64,000 nt of DNA, from contig NZ_FPIY01000005.1 in NCBI RefSeq assembly GCF_900119145.1, positions 176,034 through 240,033 of the forward strand, given 5' to 3'. The position numbers were made by a program, and so were the translations under genes. Positions 44,384 through 54,712 of this stretch are shown one piece after another; position 1 is the first letter of the stretch, and every line of letters starts with the position of its first letter. This stretch comes from Cellulophaga fucicola (lineage in GTDB: Bacteria > Bacteroidota > Bacteroidia > Flavobacteriales > Flavobacteriaceae). Under the pieces are notes generated by a model. That model saw only the letters and a program-made list of their open reading frames with translations. It was not told the DNA's origin and made no database searches.

Positions 44384-45802
44384 ATGAAGAATTATATAAA
44401 AACAGGATTTTTATCCTTACTATGCGCAAGCTCTTTTATCTTCGTTGGTTGTTCTGAAGATTACTTAAATGATCCTCAACCAACTGAAATAGTTGCGGAA
44501 AGTGTTATTTTTGGGTCTCGTACAGGTGTAGAAGCTTTTTTATCAGGTATTGCAAGAAGAGCTAGAGGTCAATTTAGTAGTGTTGATGCAGCTGGTGTAA
44601 ATTCAATTTACTTTGCTAGAACATTAAAAGGAAACGATTTAATCCACGCTCGTTCTTGGTGGGGTTTTGATTATGATAATGATAACAGAGAGCCTACTTA
44701 CCGTAGAACTTCTTTTAGTTGGGAATTTCCTTACTATATGATTAACCAACTTAATGCTTGTATTAATGGTGTTGAAACATCTGAATTATCTGAAGTAGAT
44801 AAATCAGAATTAATTGGTCAAGCTAGAGCTTTAAGAGGTTTTTACTATTTCCAATTAGCATTAGAATTTCAAGAAGGTTACACATCTTCAAATAGAGATT
44901 TACCTGCTCCTCCAATTTACACAGAACTTTCTACAGAAGGTAAGCCAATGGGTACTTTAGGTGAGCTTTACGATTTTATCGTAGAAGATTTAACTACAGC
45001 TATATCTTCTTTATCAGAAGATAGACTTGGTAAGTCTTACGTAAACGTAAATGTTGCTAATGGTATATTGGCTAGAGTTTATTTGGCTATGTCTAATTGG
45101 GACGGTGCTGAGGATGCTGCAAATGCTGCTTACGGTGGTAATGTTGCTGCTGTATTAGATCCAGATAGTTATGGAAATGGATTTGATGATATTAGCAATG
45201 TTGAGTGGATTTGGGGTAACCCTCAAACTGGTGATCAATCTAACTATTATTACAATGCACCTTCTGCTTTCGTAGATCCAATAAACCCAGCATATAATAA
45301 TATTTATATAAATGAATTTTTTGCAAACGAATTTACAGCTACAGATGCTCGTAACACTTTTACTTACGGTACTGCTACAGATTTTACTAAAGTAACAAGT
45401 ACTAAATTTGTTTTTGCTTTCTCTAGTGATATTGTTTTAATGAGAACAGCAGAGATGATTTTAATTGAAGCTGAAGCTAAATTTAGACAAGGTGACGAAA
45501 TTGGAGCAAGAGATTTAATGTTTGAGTTACAAAGTAATAGAGATCCGATGGCTGTTAAGTCTACTAACACTGGTTCTGCTTTAGAAGAGGAAATTCTTTT
45601 AGAAAGAAGAAAAGAATTATATGGTGAATATGGTGTAGAATGGTTTGATGCAAAAAGATTACAAAGAGGTATTGTAAGAACTCCAAACCATAGAATTGTG
45701 AAAACATTAGAGCCTAATGATAAAAGGTTTTATTTAAAAATTCCACAAGTTGAAATTGATGCAAATGAAAACATAGATGATTCTGTGAATTCAGGTAGAT
45801 AA
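44384..45802 (+). CDS. SusD-like substrate-binding lipoprotein 1
   Basis: This 472-residue surface lipoprotein (signal ending FIFVGC; mature C-SEDYLNDP) has helical TPR-like SusD repeats. LIGQARALRGFYYFQLALEF (~146-165) is the strongest RagB/SusD signature, followed by VANGILARVYLAMSNWDGAE (~226-245) and the late MRTAEMILIEAEAKFRQGDE segment and LEEEILLERRKELYGEYGVE. It is the partner of SusC 1. The substrate cannot be read from the sequence. A terminator follows. Confidence 0.93.
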   Translation: MKNYIKTGFLSLLCASSFIFVGCSEDYLNDPQPTEIVAESVIFGSRTGVEAFLSGIARRARGQFSSVDAAGVNSIYFARTLKGNDLIHARSWWGFDYDNDNREPTYRRTSFSWEFPYYMINQLNACINGVETSELSEVDKSELIGQARALRGFYYFQLALEFQEGYTSSNRDLPAPPIYTELSTEGKPMGTLGELYDFIVEDLTTAISSLSEDRLGKSYVNVNVANGILARVYLAMSNWDGAEDAANAAYGGNVAAVLDPDSYGNGFDDISNVEWIWGNPQTGDQSNYYYNAPSAFVDPINPAYNNIYINEFFANEFTATDARNTFTYGTATDFTKVTSTKFVFAFSSDIVLMRTAEMILIEAEAKFRQGDEIGARDLMFELQSNRDPMAVKSTNTGSALEEEILLERRKELYGEYGVEWFDAKRLQRGIVRTPNHRIVKTLEPNDKRFYLKIPQVEIDANENIDDSVNSGR

Positions 45803-46205
45803 GAATAAAGTAAATAAATTTTATTTAACCGCTATGAGCAATTGCTTATAGCGGTTTTTTTTGTTTTATAAAATTAACATTTGGAAGTGTTACATTGCTT
45901 AGTGTTGGTTTTTAACTAATCTTTTATGGTCGCTTTCTGTCTGTTATAGCTCTTAAGGTTATTGGTTTTTATTTTTTTACTTATTTAATTATCCATTTTC
46001 ACAGGCATTTCAAAGTAGTATTTTTCTTAATAATTTAACCTTAAATCTAATGAACAGTTGTTTTCTTACTATTAACACATAAGTGAGTATTTGTCTTACA
46101 CGTACACTTTTTCTTCAGGTATTGTTAATATAATTAACATCTATTGTTTGTTTCTTTAACTTAATTTTAAGATTTTTGTGAAACTAACTCAAAAATCGAA
46201 AATAA
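45803..46205. other. Terminator and 350-bp leader of the second SusC/SusD pair
   Basis: The gap starts with the terminator (45827-45864) and then runs as AT-rich leader without an open frame of note. TCTATTGTTTGTT (46140-46152) recurs at 51407-51419 ahead of the third susC. ACTAACTCAAAAAT (46183-46196) is identical to the leader motif of the first susC. I see no clear TAnnTTTG box here. Confidence 0.6.
45827..45864 (+). terminator. Terminator of SusC/SusD pair 1
   Basis: AACCGCTAT and ATAGCGGTT form the outer stem with an inner AGCAAT/ATTGCT-type pairing, followed by TTTTTTTTG. It lies 24 bases after the susD stop. Confidence 0.9.
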
Positions 46206-49200
46206 ATGAGAGCAAAAGTAACTTGGATTTTAACACCCTTGTTGGTGTTATTAATGAGTTTCTCTTACGGACAAGAGAAAACAATTACAGGTAATGTTAC
46301 AGATCAAGATGGTCTTCCATTACCAGGAGTTTCTGTTTTAGTTGTTGGAACAACAACAGGAACCCAATCTGACTTTGATGGTAATTACACTATTAAGGCA
46401 AAAGTAGGGCAAACTTTGCGTTACACCTATATTGGTCAAAAAGCAACAGATAGAAAGGTTGGATCAAGTAGTACAATTAACATTCAAATGGAGCAGGATG
46501 CTGAGGCATTGGACGAGGTAATTGTTACTGGTTTTGGTAATGTATCTAAAACATCTTTTGCCGGTTCTGCAAAAGTAGTAGCGGGTGAAAACATTTCTCA
46601 AAAGTCTTTCACAAATGTATCTCAAGCGTTAGCAGGTGAAATTGCAGGTGTATCTGTATTTAATACATCTGGTCAGCCTGGTAGTACATCTACTGTGAGA
46701 ATTAGAGGTTTTGGATCTGTAAATGGTAGTCAAAATCCATTATACATTGTGGATGATGCTCCATTTAGAGGTAGTTTAAATGATATCAACCCAAATGATA
46801 TTAAATCTGTAACCGTTCTTAAAGATGCTTCTGCAACTTCTTTGTATGGAGCAAGAGGAGCTAATGGTGTAATTGTTATTACAACAAAAAGAGGTTCTGA
46901 TACTGGTAACGAAATAAGCGTATCTATTAAAACAGGTGCCAATTTTCAAGGTATTGGTAGATACGAGACTATTGATTCTCCAGAAGAATATATTGGTATT
47001 GCTTGGGAAGGTACTTATCAAAGAGGTTTGTTAGAAAATAATGGAGATCAAATTGCAGCAGTAGATTATGCTAATGCAAACTTATTTGAAGGTGCAAATG
47101 CAGATGTTTCAGATATTTCGCCAGTATACAATATGTGGAATACCAGTGATAGCGGTGCAATTGGAGTGTCAGAATTAATAGACCCTGTAACAGGTATGGT
47201 TAGACCAGGGGTAACTAGAAGATATTCGCCAGAAGATTGGGAAGATTTTGCTTTTCAAAGTGCAAATAGAATTGAAGGAAATGTTTCTCTAGCTAATACA
47301 GGAGAAAACTCTTCAGTATATACTTCAGTAGGTTTTATTGATGATCAAGGTTATGCAAGTAACACTGATTATCAAAGGTTAAATGCACGTATTTCTGCAA
47401 CAAACAAGTATAAAGATGTCATAAAAATGAATACTTCTTTAAACTATGCGCAGAGTGAAACTAATAATAATGGTACAGGTAGTTCTTCTTCTTCACAGTT
47501 TTGGTGGATAGATAATATCCCATCAATTTACCCATTGTTTACTAGAGATGCTAATGGTAACAAAATTGACGATCCTATATATGGTGGTTCTCTTTATGAT
47601 TATGGTTTAGAAGATGGTCGTGGTTTTGGTTTTGCTACAAATGGTGTTGCAGATTCTCAAATTAATATTAGTAGGTCTAAAGACAACTCAGTAAACTTTA
47701 CTAATGATTTAAAAATTACATTAGTAGAAGGTTTAACTTTAGATAATAACTTCTCTTATCAGTATTTTATGAGTGATGATATAGATCTAAACGAGCCTTT
47801 TTATAGTCCTGCTAAAGGTCAAGGTGGGGTAATTAACAGATCTAGATCAGAAACTAAAAATTATTCAATAAGAACAGGTCTTAGATATAATAAAACTTTT
47901 GGAGAAACAAATTTGTCTGCTTTTGTATCTCACGTAGCTACATCATATAAATTTAATTATTTAGAAGCAGAGCGCTCTAAGTTAGTAACACCTTTTGGAA
48001 CAGATATTTCTAACGGTGTTGTAAATGCACCTAGTGATGGTTTTACTAGAGATGAAACAACAGAAAGTTACATAGCAAATGCTACGTTAGATTTTTCTAG
48101 TAAGTATTTTTTAAATGCAACGTTTAACAGAGATGCTTCTTCAAGATTTTTAAACGAAAAATGGGGTAATTTTTATTCAGTTGGTGCAGCATGGGTTTTA
48201 TCTCAAGAAGATTTTATGTCTAGTTCTAATTTTGTAGATTTCTTAAAAGTTAAGGGTAGTTATGGTGTTCTTGGTAACTCTGGTGTATTAACAGGTACCG
48301 CTAACAACTACTATCCAGGATATAACTTATATTCTGTAAATAATTTAAATGATAATATATCATTAGCATTTGCTACCAAAGGAAACCCAGACCTTACTTG
48401 GGAAAGTTCAAATCAATTTAATGTTGGTGTAGAGTTTGAACTTGGTGGTTTTATAGATGGTTCTGTAGAGGCATATAGTAAATCTACTACAGATATGTTT
48501 TTTGACAGAAGAGTAGGTCCTTCAGTAGGGTATGCGTTAATTTCTGTAAATGACGGAGAGATGGTTAATTCAGGTGTAGAATTTGATTTAGATTTTAAAT
48601 TGGTTCAAAACGATAAATTTAGCTTATCATTAGGTATTAATGGTTCTACTTTTAAAAATGAATTAAAGGCAATGCCAATAGATCCATCTACCGGGGAGCA
48701 GCAAAAACTTGATATAAGTGGAAATTACGGACGTACAGTTGGCCGTTCATTATATGACTACTATATGCCAGTATATGCAGGTGTTAATGTAGATACAGGT
48801 GCAGCACAATGGGAGCGTAGCTTTAATGATTTAGATGGTGATGGTGTTTTTGGAACAGGTGATGAAATAATTACAAATTTAACATCATATACTAATGATA
48901 ATCCAGACGCTAATGTAGTTCAAGATATTACTGAGGTATATTCAGAAGCTGCTGATAAATTTATCAATAAAACAGCTATACCAGATGTAACAGGTTCTTT
49001 TAGGTTAAATGCTAAATATGGTAATTTTACTTTAAGCACTTTATTTAACTATTCTTTAGGTGGTTATGCTTATGACGCTGCTTATGCTAACTTAATGGAT
49101 AATGATTATGCTGGTACAAATAATTTCCATGTAGATATTAGAGATCGTTGGATGCAGCCTGGTGATGTTACTGATATTCCTAGACAGGATGCTAGATTCC

Positions 49201-49469
49201 AAATTCAGCAAAGTGCTACATCTACTAGATTTTTAGTGAAATCTGATTATTTAGCATTAAACAATATCAGGTTAGGGTATACTTTACCAAGTGACATTAG
49301 TAAGCAAATTGGACTTAAAAATCTAGATTTTTATATAACAGGAGATAATCTTGCATTTTTCTCTAAAAGACAAGGTTTTAACCCATCTACATCTATAACT
49401 GGTGGATCTTCAATTTACAGTTATAGTCCATTATCAACTGTTGTTTTAGGTGTTAATTTAAAATTATAA
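46206..49469 (+). CDS. SusC-like TonB-linked outer-membrane transporter 2
   Basis: The 1087-residue transporter is built like its neighbour: signal peptide (1-22), carboxypeptidase-regulatory-like domain (~24-107), plug (~115-230, with SLYGARGANGVIVITTKRG) and barrel ending VVLGVNLKL. Near residues 870-900 an FNDLDGDGVFGTGDEI insert looks like a calcium-binding extracellular loop. Its first ~80 coding bases are identical over an 80-base run (46214-46293) to transporter 3. The SusD partner starts 4 bases downstream. The substrate is unknown. Confidence 0.94.
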   Translation: MRAKVTWILTPLLVLLMSFSYGQEKTITGNVTDQDGLPLPGVSVLVVGTTTGTQSDFDGNYTIKAKVGQTLRYTYIGQKATDRKVGSSSTINIQMEQDAEALDEVIVTGFGNVSKTSFAGSAKVVAGENISQKSFTNVSQALAGEIAGVSVFNTSGQPGSTSTVRIRGFGSVNGSQNPLYIVDDAPFRGSLNDINPNDIKSVTVLKDASATSLYGARGANGVIVITTKRGSDTGNEISVSIKTGANFQGIGRYETIDSPEEYIGIAWEGTYQRGLLENNGDQIAAVDYANANLFEGANADVSDISPVYNMWNTSDSGAIGVSELIDPVTGMVRPGVTRRYSPEDWEDFAFQSANRIEGNVSLANTGENSSVYTSVGFIDDQGYASNTDYQRLNARISATNKYKDVIKMNTSLNYAQSETNNNGTGSSSSSQFWWIDNIPSIYPLFTRDANGNKIDDPIYGGSLYDYGLEDGRGFGFATNGVADSQINISRSKDNSVNFTNDLKITLVEGLTLDNNFSYQYFMSDDIDLNEPFYSPAKGQGGVINRSRSETKNYSIRTGLRYNKTFGETNLSAFVSHVATSYKFNYLEAERSKLVTPFGTDISNGVVNAPSDGFTRDETTESYIANATLDFSSKYFLNATFNRDASSRFLNEKWGNFYSVGAAWVLSQEDFMSSSNFVDFLKVKGSYGVLGNSGVLTGTANNYYPGYNLYSVNNLNDNISLAFATKGNPDLTWESSNQFNVGVEFELGGFIDGSVEAYSKSTTDMFFDRRVGPSVGYALISVNDGEMVNSGVEFDLDFKLVQNDKFSLSLGINGSTFKNELKAMPIDPSTGEQQKLDISGNYGRTVGRSLYDYYMPVYAGVNVDTGAAQWERSFNDLDGDGVFGTGDEIITNLTSYTNDNPDANVVQDITEVYSEAADKFINKTAIPDVTGSFRLNAKYGNFTLSTLFNYSLGGYAYDAAYANLMDNDYAGTNNFHVDIRDRWMQPGDVTDIPRQDARFQIQQSATSTRFLVKSDYLALNNIRLGYTLPSDISKQIGLKNLDFYITGDNLAFFSKRQGFNPSTSITGGSSIYSYSPLSTVVLGVNLKL

Positions 49470-49473
49470 AACT

Positions 49474-50991
49474 ATGAAAACTTTAAATAAAATAATATAT
49501 ACAGCAGGAGCTTTACTGTTTATGAGCTCATGTAGTGAAGACTTTTTAGAGGTGTTTCCAACAGAAACATTGTCTCAAGAGCAAGTAAGTGAGGCTTCAA
49601 AAATTAATCCAGATGTTTCTAAGGCTACATTATTGGGTATTTACGAAAACTTATACCGTAGAGGTAGTGGAGGTACAACTAGTCAAGAAGATTTTGGTAT
49701 AACAACACAGTACATACAGTTAGATATGTTTTCTACAGATATGGCTCATTTAGGTAAAAGTTATAACAGGCAAACACAAGTTTCAGAGCTAACAGCAACA
49801 GTAGATCCAGATTCTGATTATAACTACAGACCTTGGAGATTTCTTTTTAGAGTTGTAAACCTTTCTAACTTAGTTATTGATGGTGCAGGCGGTAATGATG
49901 TAGTACCAGAAACAGAAAACTTAAGGTATACCGTAGGTCAAGCAAAAGCTCTTAGAGCTTATGCTTACTTCTTTCTTGCTCACGTTTTTGTAAATGACAT
50001 ATCAAACTTATCTCAAGAAGCACTTCCTATTTATACAAGTGCAGAAGATATTGATCAACCAAAATCTACTTTACAAGAAGTTTTTGACTTAGTTATAAAA
50101 GATTTAACTGATGCTGAAACATTATTAGAAGGTTTTGTAAGAGAAGATAAAATTGAAATTAACCAAGATATTGTAAGAGGTTTATTAGCTAAAACTTATG
50201 GAGCTCTTAACGACTGGGAAAACGCTGAGGATTATGCTGCTTTAGTTGTTAATTCTGGTAATTACCCAATAATGACAGCTGATGAAGTAGCCTTATTGCC
50301 AGGTGAAAGTGGTGCTGTTGGTGGTTTTAATGATATTAACTCTATCCCAGGTATTATGTGGGGTATAGACATTACACCTACAGGTCAAGGCTTAGCATCT
50401 TTATTTTCTTGGTGGGGTTTTATGGATGTATATAGTTATAGTTATGCAGCTGTAGGAAACTCTAAAGGAATGGATGCAGATTTACATGCTAATTTTAGAG
50501 ATGATGATATTAGATTAAATCAATTTTCAGGAAGTTTACAACCTTCTGGTAAGTTTTACTACAAAGGTGCAGAAAACAATGGATTTGGTGCTTTCTCAGG
50601 ACCTCAGTCTAATATAGATTCTGACTCTCACTATATGAGGATAGCAGAAATGTATTTATTACATGCAGAAGCTGCAGCTGAAAATGGTAATGATGCTGGT
50701 GCTAGAACTAGTTTAAAAGCATTATTGGACTTAAGATTAGATGACAGTTCTTATATAGATGGTTTATCTGGAGCAGCTCTAGCAGAAGAGGCAGCTTTAC
50801 AAGCTCGTTTAGAATTGTTTGCAGAGGGACAATCTTACTTTGTAATGAAAAGAAGACGTGAAACTAGAACAAGAGGTTCTAATTGGTTAGATTTTTCTGG
50901 TGATGCATTTAGCCATGATGATGAGCGTTTAACTTATGAAATTCCACAAGAGGAAATTTTATTTAATCCAAATATAAACACTCAAAATTAA
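49474..50991 (+). CDS. SusD-like substrate-binding lipoprotein 2
   Basis: This 505-residue surface lipoprotein (signal ending LLFMSSC; mature CSEDFLEVFP) has SusD features: GQAKALRAYAYFFLAHVFVN (~148-167), DIVRGLLAKTYGALNDWENA (~220-239) and HYMRIAEMYLLHAEAAAENG (~383-402). A Trp/Tyr-rich region (SLFSWWGFMDVYSYSYAAVG, ~302-321) could line a sugar-binding site. It is tightly coupled (4-base spacing) to transporter 2 and followed by its own terminator. The substrate is unknown. Confidence 0.93.
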   Translation: MKTLNKIIYTAGALLFMSSCSEDFLEVFPTETLSQEQVSEASKINPDVSKATLLGIYENLYRRGSGGTTSQEDFGITTQYIQLDMFSTDMAHLGKSYNRQTQVSELTATVDPDSDYNYRPWRFLFRVVNLSNLVIDGAGGNDVVPETENLRYTVGQAKALRAYAYFFLAHVFVNDISNLSQEALPIYTSAEDIDQPKSTLQEVFDLVIKDLTDAETLLEGFVREDKIEINQDIVRGLLAKTYGALNDWENAEDYAALVVNSGNYPIMTADEVALLPGESGAVGGFNDINSIPGIMWGIDITPTGQGLASLFSWWGFMDVYSYSYAAVGNSKGMDADLHANFRDDDIRLNQFSGSLQPSGKFYYKGAENNGFGAFSGPQSNIDSDSHYMRIAEMYLLHAEAAAENGNDAGARTSLKALLDLRLDDSSYIDGLSGAALAEEAALQARLELFAEGQSYFVMKRRRETRTRGSNWLDFSGDAFSHDDERLTYEIPQEEILFNPNINTQN

Positions 50992-51513
50992 TAGTCTTTA
51001 TACTATTAATAAAATTTACAACCGCCAAGAGCCTTGCTCTTGGCGGTTTTTTTATGTCTTATTTCTATTGTTAAGTAAAATCTTGTTACTTAACAAACAC
51101 AGATTACGTGTTAAAAAAGAACGCTTTTATCCTACGTTCTAAATCTTATTTTATTTACCTTTTGATGTTATAAGCTATTAATTTAATAAGAAACATGCTT
51201 CTTTTTTAATTTATTTTCAATGAAAAGCATATTTTTTTAAAAATAACTGTAATTAACAAATCTTTAATACGACAAAGCATCTCATAGATACTTTTTAAGT
51301 TACTGATTTTCTTATTTATGAAGTTTTTTGGGTAGTACTAATTCTTTGTAAGACAATGGATTTACTAAGTATCTATATTTTTTTATTAAATAATTTTCAG
51401 TCTATCTCTATTGTTTGTTAATCACATTAAAAGATTAATTAAATGTTAATCTCTTACTTGTTCTTATACAAATAGTTTGGAAAAAAGCTGAAGCTAACTA
51501 AAAACTAAATTAA
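50992..51513. other. Terminator and ~460-bp leader of the third SusC/SusD pair
   Basis: After the terminator (51020-51053) the sequence is AT-rich with no open frame of note. It contains TCTATTGTTTGTT (51407-51419), shared with the second leader, and GCTAACTAAAAACT (51493-51506), a variant of the start-proximal motif of the other two. No exact TAnnTTTG box is evident near the start. Confidence 0.6.
51020..51053 (+). terminator. Terminator of SusC/SusD pair 2
   Basis: AACCGCCAAGAGC and GCTCTTGGCGGTT form a perfect 13-bp stem with a CTT-type loop, followed by seven T residues. It lies 29 bases after the susD stop. Confidence 0.93.
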
Positions 51514-54500
51514 ATGAGAAAAAAAGTAACTTGGATTTTAACACCCTTGTTGGTGTTATTAATGAGTTTCTCTTACGGACAAGAGAAAACAATTACAGGT
51601 AGTGTTACAGATCAAGATGGTTTGCCATTACCAGGTGTGTCTGTTCTAGTTGTTGGTACAACAATAGGAACAGAATCAGATTTTGATGGTAATTATACTA
51701 TTAAGGCAAGTATAGGTCAAATATTACGTTACAGTTATATTGGGCAAAAAACAACGCAAAGAACAGTTGGTGCTTCTAGTGTAATTAATTTACAGCTAGA
51801 GGAAGATGCAGAAGCTTTAGAAGAAGTAGTTGTTACTGCTTATGGCGTGCAGAAAAAGGAATCTTTAACAGGTTCTATAACAGAAATTAAATCAGAGGAA
51901 ATTGCTAAAGTTGCTTCTGGTAATGCTGTGACTGGTTTAACAGGTAAAGTTTCTGGTGTTCAGATTTTTTCAAACTCTGGTCAGCCTGGTACAGCACCTA
52001 CTGTAAGGTTTAGAGGTATAGGATCTTTAAATGGATCTTCTGCTCCTTTATATGTTGTAGATGGTGTTCCTTATAACGAATCTATTACATCTTTAAACCC
52101 AAATGATATTGAGACAATTTCATTTTTAAAGGATGCTGCTGCTGCTGCTTTATATGGTAACAGGGGAGCTAATGGTGTTATTATTGTAACTACTAAAAAA
52201 GGTAAAGCAGGTAAAGTAAGTGTAAATTTAGATGTAAGAACTAGTTTTACTAGTAGAGCAACTAAAGATTATGACGTATTTAACGATGCAGGTGAATACT
52301 TAGAGGCATATCATAAAATGCTAAAAAGTAATGATATTGTAGAGAACGGAACAGATGTAGCTACTGCAGGCTTAAATGCTTCAGCTAATTTGTTTGATGG
52401 TACTCAAGGTTTGGTTTACAACCCTTTTGGCGGAGACAGAACTACAGTTGTAGATCCTAATACTGGCATATTAAGATCTGGTAATCAATTGTGGACATCA
52501 GACTGGGAAGACGAGTTGTTTAATGATGGTAGCGGAATACAAACTTTGTATGCTAGTGTTGCTGGCGGAACAGAAAAAGCTACTTATTTCTTTTCTGTAG
52601 GTAACGAAGACAATACAGGTTATAATGTTAATACAGGATTTAAAAGATTAACATTAAATATGAATATGAATTCTCAAATTAATGATAACATTAAGATGGG
52701 AGTATCTGCTAATTATGCAAACAGAGAACAAACCGGTACGTTAACTAATAATATTACAGGTAATTTTGCTTGGGTAAGAAATATAGCGCCTATTTATCCT
52801 GTTTTTGCAGTAGATCATGCAACAGGAGCAACAGTTTTAGATGATAAAGGAAATGCACTTTGGGATTGGGCAGATGTTACTTCTCCTAATGCAACTGCAG
52901 GTAGACCTTTTAATGGGTTTTCTAACCCACATGCATTACAAACTTTAAACGTAAACAAGTCTGTAAGAGACAACCTTACATCTAGAGCTTTTACTGAAAT
53001 TAAATTTTTAAAGGATTTTGTCTTTACCTATAATTTTGGTTTAGATCTAGCATTTTACAATACTACCAATTATACAAATAAAATTGTAGGTAGTTCTGCT
53101 TCTTCAGATGTTAATGGTAGGTTATCAGAACAATTTGGAAGAGGTACAACGTACACTAACCAACAATTATTAGGTTGGAAAAAAACAATTGCAGACAATC
53201 ATAACTTAGATATTTTATTAGGCCATGAAAACTCAGACTACAATTTTAAATTTTTAGACGCTAATAAAAAGAATCAATTTATTTCTAATGATATATCTGC
53301 TAGTCTTTTTGCAGAGAATGATGGGGCTGGTAATGTAACTGGTGGTCCAACAGAATATCTTTTAGAAGGTTTCTTTGCTAGAATGTTATACGATTTTGAT
53401 AGTAAGTATTACATAAACGGAAGTTTTCGTAGAGATGGTTCTTCTGTTTTTTCTGAAGACAATAGATGGGGTAACTTTTGGGGTGCTGGTGTAGCGTGGA
53501 GAATATCTAAAGAGTCTTTTATGGATAATGTAAATTGGATTAATGAGTTAAAACTAAAATCTAGTATTGGTCAGCAAGGGAACGATTATGTAGGTTACCC
53601 AGATAATACAGCGGTAAGAAATTATGCGCCTTATTTAGATCAATGGGATGTTACATCAGATGGTGAAGAATTTAATTTAAATAAAACTGTTTTAGGAAAT
53701 GAAAATTTAAAATGGGAAACATCTACCAATTTTAACGCTGGTTTCGAATTAAATATGTTTGAAAACAGACTTAGAATAGAGTCAGAATATTTTCAAAGAA
53801 AGATCACAGATTTAATTTTTAACAGACCATTACCAAATTCTTCTGGCTTACCATCTATTCCAGAAAATGTAATGGATATGCAAAATGTTGGTGTAGAAGC
53901 AAGTATTTCTTATGATATTATTAGAAACCAGAATTTAAACTGGACAGTAGATCTTAACGCTACACATTATAAAAATGAGATTACAAAATTAGCTCCAGGA
54001 AGAGACTTTATAGATCCAGGTACAGTATATAGATGGGAAAAGGGTAGTAGTGCCTTTGATTATTACATTCGAGATTTTGTAGGGGTAAACCCAACTAATG
54101 GTAATGCTATATGGTATACTTCTAGTGAATTTGAAGCAGATGGTACAACGCCAATAGTAAATAATCAAACAGAAGATTACTCAGTTGCTTCAGAAACTAA
54201 CTTAGGAAAATCTGCATTACCAGATGTTAATGGTGGTTTTACATCGTCACTTACATACAAGAATTTAGATTTTAGTTTTGCGCTTTCTTATCAATTTGGT
54301 GGTTATGCTTTTGATGCTATTTATAATGATGCTTTTGGTGGTGGAATAGGAGAAAATCTAAGTAAAGATTTTTATAAAACTTGGACGTATGATAATACAA
54401 CTGCAAGTTTACCAAGAGTAATAGATGGTTCTAGAAATTACAATACATCAGATTTACTTTTAGAAAAATCAGATTTTATTAGTCTTAATGATGTTTCTAT

Positions 54501-54702
54501 AGGGTATACTTTACCTAGTGACGTAGTAGAAAAAATTGGTTTATCTAAGGTTAGAATATATGGTTTAGGTAACAATCTGGCTTTATGGACAGCTTCTGGT
54601 AGACAAGGTTTTGATCCACGAGCAAGTGTTACGGGAGGTAATAACTCTGTTAGGTATGCAACGTTAAAGACGTTTACATTAGGTTTAAATGTTAATTTTT
54701 AA
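51514..54702 (+). CDS. SusC-like TonB-linked outer-membrane transporter 3
   Basis: The 1062-residue transporter has a signal peptide (1-22), carboxypeptidase-regulatory-like domain (~24-107), EALEEVVVTAYGVQKKES entry, plug (~115-230, with AALYGNRGANGVIIVTTKKG) and a barrel ending FTLGLNVNF. Bases 51522-51601 are identical to 46214-46293 of transporter 2. The SusD partner starts 10 bases after the stop. The substrate is unknown; no enzyme genes are near. Confidence 0.94.
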   Translation: MRKKVTWILTPLLVLLMSFSYGQEKTITGSVTDQDGLPLPGVSVLVVGTTIGTESDFDGNYTIKASIGQILRYSYIGQKTTQRTVGASSVINLQLEEDAEALEEVVVTAYGVQKKESLTGSITEIKSEEIAKVASGNAVTGLTGKVSGVQIFSNSGQPGTAPTVRFRGIGSLNGSSAPLYVVDGVPYNESITSLNPNDIETISFLKDAAAAALYGNRGANGVIIVTTKKGKAGKVSVNLDVRTSFTSRATKDYDVFNDAGEYLEAYHKMLKSNDIVENGTDVATAGLNASANLFDGTQGLVYNPFGGDRTTVVDPNTGILRSGNQLWTSDWEDELFNDGSGIQTLYASVAGGTEKATYFFSVGNEDNTGYNVNTGFKRLTLNMNMNSQINDNIKMGVSANYANREQTGTLTNNITGNFAWVRNIAPIYPVFAVDHATGATVLDDKGNALWDWADVTSPNATAGRPFNGFSNPHALQTLNVNKSVRDNLTSRAFTEIKFLKDFVFTYNFGLDLAFYNTTNYTNKIVGSSASSDVNGRLSEQFGRGTTYTNQQLLGWKKTIADNHNLDILLGHENSDYNFKFLDANKKNQFISNDISASLFAENDGAGNVTGGPTEYLLEGFFARMLYDFDSKYYINGSFRRDGSSVFSEDNRWGNFWGAGVAWRISKESFMDNVNWINELKLKSSIGQQGNDYVGYPDNTAVRNYAPYLDQWDVTSDGEEFNLNKTVLGNENLKWETSTNFNAGFELNMFENRLRIESEYFQRKITDLIFNRPLPNSSGLPSIPENVMDMQNVGVEASISYDIIRNQNLNWTVDLNATHYKNEITKLAPGRDFIDPGTVYRWEKGSSAFDYYIRDFVGVNPTNGNAIWYTSSEFEADGTTPIVNNQTEDYSVASETNLGKSALPDVNGGFTSSLTYKNLDFSFALSYQFGGYAFDAIYNDAFGGGIGENLSKDFYKTWTYDNTTASLPRVIDGSRNYNTSDLLLEKSDFISLNDVSIGYTLPSDVVEKIGLSKVRIYGLGNNLALWTASGRQGFDPRASVTGGNNSVRYATLKTFTLGLNVNF

Positions 54703-54712
54703 AAGTAAAAAA

